This document shows, in pieces, positions 22,243 through 28,617 of a DNA stretch of 28,617 nt. How positions within the stretch are numbered: the stretch's first letter is position 1; every line of letters begins with the position of its first letter. The notes below the pieces were generated by a model that was not told the origin of the DNA, made no database searches, and worked only from the letters and a program-made list of their open reading frames with translations. The DNA comes from an uncultured Collinsella sp. (GTDB lineage: Bacteria > Actinomycetota > Coriobacteriia > Coriobacteriales > Coriobacteriaceae): the NCBI GenBank assembly GCA_900542635.1, contig UQOJ01000023.1, positions 1-28,617 on the forward strand, read 5' to 3'. Both the position numbers and the translations under genes were made by a program.

Positions 22243-22268
22243 AAAAAATGCCGCCCTGAGAGGGCGGC
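22243..22268 (-). terminator. Intrinsic terminator of the EamA-type transporter
   Basis: GCCGCCCT (22250-22257) and AGGGCGGC (22261-22268) with loop GAG; on the - strand ATTTTTTAT follows. It lies 12 bases past the stop codon. Confidence 0.92.
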
Positions 22269-22280
22269 GCAACAAGTTGT

Positions 22281-23264
22281 TTACAATTGCGGGCGAGATT
22301 TTCGGCGCAAGAAATCGAAATGCGTCTCGCTCAAGATAATCGAAAGAAAGATGAGCGCGAAGCCGGCGAGCAGGCGCGAGGTGAGCGCCTCCCCCATCAG
22401 CAGCACCGAGAACAGCACGCCCGAAGGCGACTCCATCGAAAGGAGCAGTGAGCCCGTCGAGGCCGAGACATGCGCCAGGCCGACGTTTTGGATGAGCAGA
22501 GCCGCGCATGTGCAACCAACCGAGAGAAACGCCATCGCGCTGATAAAGCTCGGCGTCCACACGGACAGAGGCGCTTGGGTCTCGAATAGCAGCGACGTTG
22601 CCAGGCTCAGCACGCCGTTGCCCACAAACATCCAAAACGTGATGACGTTGATGTCCATTTTGCGACCGTACTTGGCAGTCACCGCCATCTGGATGGCGAA
22701 AAAGACCGCACCCGCCAGCGTAATGACATCACCGATGTTGAATTCAACGCTATCGAGCGCCACCAAGCCAATGCCCGCCAAGCACAGCAGCGCCGCGCCC
22801 AGGTTATAGCGGGTGAGTTTTTCGCCGCTCAGAAAATAGCTCGCGAACGGCACAACGATGCAATACGTGCCCGTCAAAAAAGCATTCTTGCCCGCCGTGG
22901 TGTGCGCCAGACCGACTGTCTGCAGGGCGTAGGCGGCCCACATAAGTGCGCCCATGCCAAGTCCGACGATAAGGTTGCGGGCGTTGAGGTGCGCGATGAT
23001 GCGCTTGTGGAAGATGAAAAACATGACCAACGCCGCAGGCAGAAAGCGCACGTAGAGCAGTTCGAACACCGGAATGGTGTCGAGCGCGTCCTTCATGGTC
23101 GTAAAGGAGTAGCCCCAGACGACTGCCACCGAAAGCAGCAGGACTTTCCAGAACAGCGGCGAGCGAGCGCCGGCGCCGCGGGAGGTGCCGCCCGCGCCCA
23201 GGTCCTCGCGAGCAACAGGGCTATCGGGCATCATTTCGATATTGTCAGTGGCATGCTGGGCCAT
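22281..23264 (-). CDS. EamA/DMT-superfamily transporter
   Basis: A 327-residue integral membrane protein with about ten membrane segments arranged as two EamA repeats (about 38-170 and 178-315). The first opens with LLLSVAVVWGYSFTTMKDAL and the second holds SMESPSGVLFSVLLMGEALT, which corresponds to the conserved end of the EamA repeat. The first 35 residues are hydrophilic and cytoplasmic. Such proteins export or import small metabolites, often amino acids, but the substrate is unknown. GAGG stands seven bases before ATG at 23264. A terminator follows and the amidohydrolase gene on the same strand starts about 115 bases later with its own likely promoter. Confidence 0.9.
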   Translation of the reverse strand: MAQHATDNIEMMPDSPVAREDLGAGGTSRGAGARSPLFWKVLLLSVAVVWGYSFTTMKDALDTIPVFELLYVRFLPAALVMFFIFHKRIIAHLNARNLIVGLGMGALMWAAYALQTVGLAHTTAGKNAFLTGTYCIVVPFASYFLSGEKLTRYNLGAALLCLAGIGLVALDSVEFNIGDVITLAGAVFFAIQMAVTAKYGRKMDINVITFWMFVGNGVLSLATSLLFETQAPLSVWTPSFISAMAFLSVGCTCAALLIQNVGLAHVSASTGSLLLSMESPSGVLFSVLLMGEALTSRLLAGFALIFLSIILSETHFDFLRRKSRPQL

Positions 23265-23330
23265 AGGGCATCCTCGCGCTCAATCTGGGCGTGGTGTCCG
23301 CACGCGCATGGCTGCGTGCCGCCTCATGGT

Positions 23331-23371
23331 CAAATAAAAGCAGGGCGCACCGGACCCCCGGCACGCCCCGC
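23331..23371 (-). terminator. Terminator of the YhgE/Pip gene pair
   Basis: Arms 23340-23353 and 23358-23371 (14 bases) with a four-base loop. The three mismatches on + (A-C, C-A, A-C) are all G-U pairs in - strand RNA, and TTTTATTTG follows on that strand. Confidence 0.85.
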
Positions 23372-23465
23372 TACTGTAGCAACAACCAAGCAGCCCGTGC
23401 AATTCACTACGCTAAAGCATCGGGTTGGAAGATCTCGATGTTCCGACGGCGTTTACGTTGCTGAA

Positions 23466-25655
23466 CTAAATCAATTTGGTTGACTCCAGTTTTTCGATGA
23501 TCCAGTCGTTGGCTTTGATGACCGGGCGGCGGAAGACGACGCCCAGTGCCAGCGACGGAATCAGATAGCTCGCCAGAATGCCTAGCTCAATCCAGTACTC
23601 CATGTGGTACGCACCGGCCATGGCGGCATGCATGGCGTTGATGCCGTGGGTGAACGGCAGGAACGGATAGATCGCCTGGAACACGGGGCCGGTCATCTCG
23701 ATGGGGAACGTGCCGCCCGAACCGCCGACCTGCATGACCAGCAGCACGACGGCGAGCGCCTTGCCGATATCGCCAAACGAAACCGTAAGCGTGTAGACGA
23801 TATTGGAGAACACGAGACTCGCGACCCAGCCCGCCAGCACAAACTGCAGCGGGTCGTCGCACTGGATGCCAAAGAACAGGATGTCGCCCGCACACACGAG
23901 CGTTGCCTGCAGCAGGGCCAGACCGCCAAAGAACAGGTAGCGGCCCAGGTAGATCTCGTGCAGGCGCACGGGGATGAGCTCGTTGATAAGCTCATCGTCA
24001 ACCGAGACCTTCATCATGGCCGCCAGTACGATCGAGCCGACCCAGAGCGACAGAATCGTGTAGAACGGCGCCATGGCCGAACCGTAGTTGCGGATTGGAT
24101 AGACCGGCTTGCGGTCGAGTGCGACAGGGCCGGAAAGCGACACGGCCAGACCCTCGGGATCATTGCCGATCATCGTCTTGATCGTAGCGAGGTCATCCGA
24201 CATCAAGGCGCCGTCGAGCTCGTCCTTAAACGCGCTGATCTTGTCCGACGCCTCACCCAGCTGATCGGAAGCCTTGTTGACCAACTTTGCAGCCTTGGAG
24301 AGGCCCTTTGCCAGCGAACCGGATGCGTCGGTCAGGCCGTCTACGGCGCTATCCAGATCGCCCGAGATGCCATCGAGCGAGTCCAGGATGCCCGAAACCG
24401 TCTTCTTGAGCTCCTTGGCCTTAACCGAGAACGTGGAATCGTAATCGGATTTGGCGCCCGCGATGCCGGCCTTGGCATCGGCGATGGCCTGATCGACCTC
24501 GGCACGCGAGTTGTTGACCTCGGCCATGCTATCGGAGAGAGACTTCGCGGTGGCCGCCAGATCCTTGGCATTGTTGCGGTACTCAACGGCGATTCTGCCC
24601 AGCGACGTCGCGGCGGACTTGAGGCCGTCCTTCAAATTCTCATTGCTCACCTGGTCGGCAAGGCTGCGGAGCTGATCGGCCATCGCATCGATATCCTTGG
24701 CGCGCGCACTGAGAGCCGCAGCGGAATCGTTGAGTTGGGACACCGTAAGGTCGACATGCTGGTTCGCGGCATCGAACGCCTTCGCGAGCTCGGCGGACAC
24801 GTTGTCGAACGAGCCCGCGCTTCCGTCAATCGCCGCGTCAACGGCATCGTTGGCGGCCTTGAGCGCTTCCTTGGAATCATTGATGCCGCTCTTGGCGTGC
24901 TCCATCAACTGCTTGGTCGACTCATCGACCGTACCCGTCTGCTGGAGCATACCGCTCGCCGACGTCAGCGAATCGGACGTGGAGCTCAAAATGCCCGCAA
25001 GCGACGTTGCGCTGGCCTGAACGTCTCGCAGGTCCTCAATCGAATCGCCAAGCGTCGAGGACAGGTTGGCGATAAAGTTGCTGACCTGGTCGGTACTCAT
25101 GTAATCGAGCAGGCTGGACACCGTCTTAAGACCGATGCTCGTAATGGTCTCGGTAAAAGTTTCGTTAACCTGGCTCTGAACGGCGCTCGAACCCTTCTCG
25201 GTCACGATCTGCGCAATGGCGTTGGCCTTCTGGTTCTCGTAAAACTCGATATCGGCGTGTTTCACGTCGGTCGAGAAAAGCGTCATCATGTCAGCGCTAA
25301 ACGTTTTGGGGATAACGACGGCAGCATAGTACGCGCCCGACTTAACGCCCTCGATAGCCTTTTCGCGATTGTTGAGCACAACCCAATCGAAGCTCTCGTT
25401 GCCGCGTAGGGTGGCGGTCACGTTTTCGCCCACGTTAACCTCGACGGGGATCAAATCGCTCTCGTAACCCTCATCGGTGTTGACCACGGCGATCTTAAGA
25501 TTGCCGGTGTTGCCGTACGGATCCCAGCTTCCGGCGATGTTAAACCACGCGTACAGGCACGGCACGATAATGAGGCCCATCACAACAACCATACCGATCA
25601 CGGAGCGAGACACGTTTTGGACATCACGCTTAAACAGATGCAGGATGTTCTTCAT
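23466..25655 (-). CDS. YhgE/Pip-family membrane protein (729 residues)
   Basis: A membrane protein of the YhgE/phage-infection-protein family, related to ABC-2-type permeases and to EsaA/YueB. One N-terminal membrane helix (about 18-38) runs into the family signature PCLYAWFNIAGSWDPYGNT. A large outside domain of about 480 residues follows, much of it Ala/Ser/Asp-rich heptad-like coiled coil (about 200-480). Five to six membrane helices make up the C-terminus (about 525-715). Homologues act as phage receptors in Lactococcus and Bacillus; the normal role is unclear. Its ATG directly follows the stop codon of the upstream gene (TAAATG), with AAAGGAGGTGA inside that gene, so the two are translationally coupled and probably form a complex. 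Confidence 0.88.
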   Translation of the reverse strand: MKNILHLFKRDVQNVSRSVIGMVVVMGLIIVPCLYAWFNIAGSWDPYGNTGNLKIAVVNTDEGYESDLIPVEVNVGENVTATLRGNESFDWVVLNNREKAIEGVKSGAYYAAVVIPKTFSADMMTLFSTDVKHADIEFYENQKANAIAQIVTEKGSSAVQSQVNETFTETITSIGLKTVSSLLDYMSTDQVSNFIANLSSTLGDSIEDLRDVQASATSLAGILSSTSDSLTSASGMLQQTGTVDESTKQLMEHAKSGINDSKEALKAANDAVDAAIDGSAGSFDNVSAELAKAFDAANQHVDLTVSQLNDSAAALSARAKDIDAMADQLRSLADQVSNENLKDGLKSAATSLGRIAVEYRNNAKDLAATAKSLSDSMAEVNNSRAEVDQAIADAKAGIAGAKSDYDSTFSVKAKELKKTVSGILDSLDGISGDLDSAVDGLTDASGSLAKGLSKAAKLVNKASDQLGEASDKISAFKDELDGALMSDDLATIKTMIGNDPEGLAVSLSGPVALDRKPVYPIRNYGSAMAPFYTILSLWVGSIVLAAMMKVSVDDELINELIPVRLHEIYLGRYLFFGGLALLQATLVCAGDILFFGIQCDDPLQFVLAGWVASLVFSNIVYTLTVSFGDIGKALAVVLLVMQVGGSGGTFPIEMTGPVFQAIYPFLPFTHGINAMHAAMAGAYHMEYWIELGILASYLIPSLALGVVFRRPVIKANDWIIEKLESTKLI

Positions 25656-28481
25656 TTATGCCTCACCTCCTTTGGAGTGCTTGCTGAGCGGGGCAGTTTC
25701 CCCGTCGTTTCCGTTTACGTTGTCAACGCCGTCGGCATCTTGAGCCTTATGATGCGAACCTATATGCGGCAAGCGGCCCGTGGACTGATCGCCGCCCTTG
25801 GCACCACGCTCGCTGGCGTTGAGGCCAAACATGTGGCGGGCGGCAGGAATGGCGGCCGTGTGTTCGCGCATCTCGCGACGCAGGTCCTCATCCGAAAGCG
25901 CCGAGATGCGCATCTGGGTATTGAGGCTCGCGCGGATATATTCGATATTGATAAGCCAGCCGCAGATGGCAATAACCGAGATGATCCAAATGACAAGCAG
26001 GATGATCTTGCCGTTATTGTCGATATCGAGAACCGTCGACAGGACAAAGAGCAGGACCTGAACGCCCACCACGGCGGCAAAACCACCCTTGATGTAGTAC
26101 GGGTAGCGATGTTCAAAGGCGACCGCATGATCGAGCAGTTCGCGACGGTACGAATCGGAATCGAGCATGACGCGCATGGCCGTGCGCAGCGAGTAGCGCT
26201 GGCGCGGCAGGTCGTTGGACTCGCAAATCATCATACCGGTCGTGGAGAGCTGTTTATCAAAGAGCAGGTTAAGGTTGAGCAGCAGCGGACGCAGCTGCAG
26301 GCCGATAAAGAGCGCCACGATCAAGAACACGCCCAGAATGCACAGGTTAAACAGGTAGTTGAACGAATACATGCCGCCGACCGTCTCGCGCAGCAGATTG
26401 ATGCCGTAGGTAAAGGGCAGCAGCGGGTGCAGCCACTGGAAGAAGCCGGGCATCATCTCGATGGGGTACATGCCCGACGAACCCGGGATCTGCACGATGA
26501 CGAGAATGACGCCGATAGCCTTGCCGATATGCTTAAACGTGGTGGACAGCGCATAGATGATATTGACGTAGGTGAACGAAATGGCGATGCCGCCCAGCAC
26601 GAACAGCAGCGGGCTGACGCACTGCACGCCAATCACCAGATCGCCTACCGTAACGATGATGGCCTGCAACGCGCCCAGGATCACCATGAGCAACCAGCGG
26701 CCAAAGTAGCCTTGGCGCGCCGTAAAGCTGCCAACACCTTCACGGTCGACCTCGAGCTTGTAAATGGCGATGAGCACATAGCCGCCCACCCAAAGCGCCA
26801 GATTGGTGTAGAAGGGAGCGATGCCCGAGCCAAAGCTCTTGACCGGATAGATTGACTTGGACGTCAACTCAACCGGAGACGCCATGAAATCTGCCACGTC
26901 ATTGACATCGACGCCCATCAGATCGGCCAGCTCGCCCATGGACTCGGAGGTCTGCAGCGCCGCGATGTCATTGGCGGCGGTTGCAAGCTTGTCCTGGACC
27001 TTGGCAAGCGAGGAATCGGTCTGGGACAGCGTGGTCTTGGCCTGGCCGAGCGTAGCGCTAAGCTGCGCCAACGTGCCGCGCGCATTTGCAAGTGTAGGTG
27101 TCATACCCGAGACGATACCGGTCAGGTCGCCCGAAACGGCAGCAAAAGAGTCGAGCGCGCTCGAGGCCTTCGGCAGCGCGTTTTGGCCCAAGTCCGTCTG
27201 GGCTTGGCCAAGGTTGGTCGCACCGGTATGAATTGCGTTATTGATAGCGTCACTGGCACCCGAAACAGCCGCTGCGTCATTCGCCATGGCGCTCGACTGC
27301 GCGGACAGACCGTCCTTGATGCTCTGAAGCTTTTCATTCTGCTCTCGAAGCAAATCGATGGTCGATACAATGCGCGCGTCAATTTCCTCGGAACCTGTCG
27401 ACGTGTCATTGGCGAGAATCTCCAAGTGCCCGATAACGGCCTTATTGTGGTCGATCGTCGCTTGAAGAGACTCGAGCGAGTTGTCGATACGGGTGGTCGT
27501 AGATGTGACCGCGCCCGTCAGCTTGCCGATGGCAGCGTTCGCAGAGGCCGACGTCTTGGTGAGCGCAAGGCTGCCTTCCGAGAGCGCCTTGGAGAGCGAG
27601 GTGATGGAGTTGCCCGCCGTGGTGCGAGCTTCGCTCAGCAGGTCGTTGCCCTGGGAGATCGCCTGCGTCAGCGACGGTGCCTGGCCTTGCAAGCCGGCAA
27701 GTGCCGCATCAGCCGAGGCGATAGCGCCACTCGTCTTATCGATGGCGGCATTCATATCGCCAATCGAATCGCGCACCTCGCCCAAGGTGTCGGACGCCTC
27801 GGACACCGAACTTGCCAGCGAGTCCTGAGTCTGGGTTGCCTTGTCCTTTAAATCGACACCGGCATCCTTGGCGATACCGGCAACAGTCTTGCCTACCGTA
27901 GAGACAAATTCCGAGTTGATCTGCTCCTCGATGGTGTTTGCACCGGTATCGGTAACCTTGGGCGCAATGGCGCTCTTCTTCTCATTGACGTAGTACGTGA
28001 GCTTGGGCTGATGGTAGTTGCCGTCGAGCATCGAAACCAGGTTATCCGAGAAGTTCTTGGGAATCACGATAGCGGCATAGTACTCGCCGCTCTCGACGCC
28101 CTCCTTGGCATCGGACGCCGAATCGACGAAGGTCCAGCCCAGCTGATCGTTCTCCTTGAGCTGATCGACAACCTGGTCGCCCGCGTTGAGCTCGCCCACC
28201 AAGTCGTTTTGGGTGCCCCGATCGTTGTTGGCGATGGCAATCTTGATACCCTGGGTGTTTCCGTACGGATCCCAGTTGGCCACGATGTTGTACCAGGCAT
28301 ACAGCGAGGGAATAACGCACACGCCAAGGGTAACCACCAAGGCGACGGGGTTCACAAGCAGTCGCTTAATGTCGCGCTTAAATATCGCAAAGGACACCTT
28401 TGCATTGGATAGTTTGCTGCCGAGACTCACGCTTGGACCATCCATCCTGTCGTTAAATCGAATCGTACTATCGACAACCAT
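25656..28481 (-). CDS. YhgE/Pip-family membrane protein with C-terminal extension
   Basis: A second YhgE/Pip-family protein, about 941 residues. It repeats the same plan: N-terminal helix with PSLYAWYNIVANWDPYGNT, a long outside coiled-coil domain, and five to six membrane helices from about residue 550. It then differs from its neighbour: two more hydrophobic segments (about 795-850) are followed by a polar tail of some 90 residues rich in Asp, Gly, His and Lys. The start is uncertain: ATG at 28481, TTG at 28514 and ATG at 28445 are in frame and none has a good ribosome binding site; the first is chosen. The 3' end abuts the 729-residue gene without a gap. A promoter is predicted at the right end of the contig. 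Confidence 0.82.
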   Translation of the reverse strand: MVVDSTIRFNDRMDGPSVSLGSKLSNAKVSFAIFKRDIKRLLVNPVALVVTLGVCVIPSLYAWYNIVANWDPYGNTQGIKIAIANNDRGTQNDLVGELNAGDQVVDQLKENDQLGWTFVDSASDAKEGVESGEYYAAIVIPKNFSDNLVSMLDGNYHQPKLTYYVNEKKSAIAPKVTDTGANTIEEQINSEFVSTVGKTVAGIAKDAGVDLKDKATQTQDSLASSVSEASDTLGEVRDSIGDMNAAIDKTSGAIASADAALAGLQGQAPSLTQAISQGNDLLSEARTTAGNSITSLSKALSEGSLALTKTSASANAAIGKLTGAVTSTTTRIDNSLESLQATIDHNKAVIGHLEILANDTSTGSEEIDARIVSTIDLLREQNEKLQSIKDGLSAQSSAMANDAAAVSGASDAINNAIHTGATNLGQAQTDLGQNALPKASSALDSFAAVSGDLTGIVSGMTPTLANARGTLAQLSATLGQAKTTLSQTDSSLAKVQDKLATAANDIAALQTSESMGELADLMGVDVNDVADFMASPVELTSKSIYPVKSFGSGIAPFYTNLALWVGGYVLIAIYKLEVDREGVGSFTARQGYFGRWLLMVILGALQAIIVTVGDLVIGVQCVSPLLFVLGGIAISFTYVNIIYALSTTFKHIGKAIGVILVIVQIPGSSGMYPIEMMPGFFQWLHPLLPFTYGINLLRETVGGMYSFNYLFNLCILGVFLIVALFIGLQLRPLLLNLNLLFDKQLSTTGMMICESNDLPRQRYSLRTAMRVMLDSDSYRRELLDHAVAFEHRYPYYIKGGFAAVVGVQVLLFVLSTVLDIDNNGKIILLVIWIISVIAICGWLINIEYIRASLNTQMRISALSDEDLRREMREHTAAIPAARHMFGLNASERGAKGGDQSTGRLPHIGSHHKAQDADGVDNVNGNDGETAPLSKHSKGGEA

Positions 28482-28537
28482 TGTACGTAGGCGCTTTAGC
28501 GTCTCAGAGCACAATGGTATTGAGTTTTGCGGGTAGC

Positions 28538-28543
28538 AATATA
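28538..28543 (-). promoter_or_regulatory. Predicted -10 box of the YhgE/Pip operon
   Basis: TATATT on the - strand, placing the start near 28531. The region 17 bases upstream, where a -35 box would be, is part of the GTACA-TGTAC palindrome. Confidence 0.4.
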
Positions 28544-28561
28544 CTACGAAGACAAATTAAC

Positions 28562-28573
28562 GTACAGTTGTAC
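28562..28573. promoter_or_regulatory. GTACA-GT-TGTAC palindrome, possible operator
   Basis: A 12-base dyad of a type bound by many TetR- and GntR-like regulators, overlapping the expected -35 position of the YhgE/Pip promoter. It is the last genomic sequence before the adapter, so its full extent is unknown. Confidence 0.4.
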
Positions 28574-28575
28574 AG

Positions 28576-28617
28576 CTGTCTCTTATACACATCTCCGAGC
28601 CCACGAGACTAAGGCGA
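28576..28617. other. Illumina Nextera adapter and index (not genomic)
   Basis: CTGTCTCTTATACACATCT (28576-28594) is the Nextera transposon end. It is followed by CCGAGCCCACGAGAC (28595-28609), the read-2 side adapter, and by the eight bases TAAGGCGA (28610-28617), the i7 index N701. These bases should be trimmed from the contig. Confidence 0.98.

Overview
The window is a gene-dense, GC-rich stretch of a bacterial chromosome. Gene content suggests a gut actinobacterium of the Coriobacteriia, most likely Collinsella or a close relative: GC-rich reading frames, strong AGGAGG ribosome binding sites, a lactate-racemase (lar) locus, an EbgA/EbgC beta-galactosidase and paired YhgE/Pip proteins. The genus is an inference from gene content, not a database match. 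The last 42 bases are Illumina Nextera adapter plus an index, so the + strand right end is a contig end and not chromosome.

Layout. (1) 1-1750: an APC amino-acid permease on the - strand with its own promoter and terminator. (2) 1751-6611: an ebgA-ebgC operon on the - strand, divergent from a LacI-type regulator. Three copies of a CAACCGGTTG palindrome lie between them, one on the predicted start of transcription and one over the -35 box. (3) 6612-9534: tandem hairpins, then aspS (-) and serB (+). (4) 9535-14264: a lactate racemization locus in two convergent arms. larB, a larC that lacks its usual C-terminal domain, and a TetR-type regulator are on +. larA and a larD-like lactate/glycerol channel are on -. 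LarA carries His108, His174, Lys184 and His200 at the same numbers as the Lactobacillus plantarum enzyme. larE is not in the window. (5) 14265-17575: a 485-base repeat-rich gap and ppc (-). (6) 17576-20743: hisS (-), three long hairpins in a row, and an MFS transporter (-). (7) 20744-23264: an M20 amidohydrolase and an EamA-type transporter, both -. (8) 23265-28575: two YhgE/Pip-like membrane proteins, stop codon directly followed by start codon.

The most unusual signal is between the genes. Two 127-base elements (12055-12181 and 14602-14728) have identical geometry: 29-base perfectly complementary arms around a 69-base core. They differ at 21 positions, every one in a paired position, and the changes are compensated (or become G-U in the - strand RNA), while all unpaired core positions are identical. 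This is the covariation pattern of a structured RNA. Each element sits 21-24 bases past the stop codon of a - strand gene and has no T-tract. A second tandem array with a 62-base period (6618 onwards) shows the same pattern of same-length stems with swapped base pairs. Several other intergenic hairpins have mismatches that all become G-U pairs in the - strand transcript, which again suggests selection on RNA structure.
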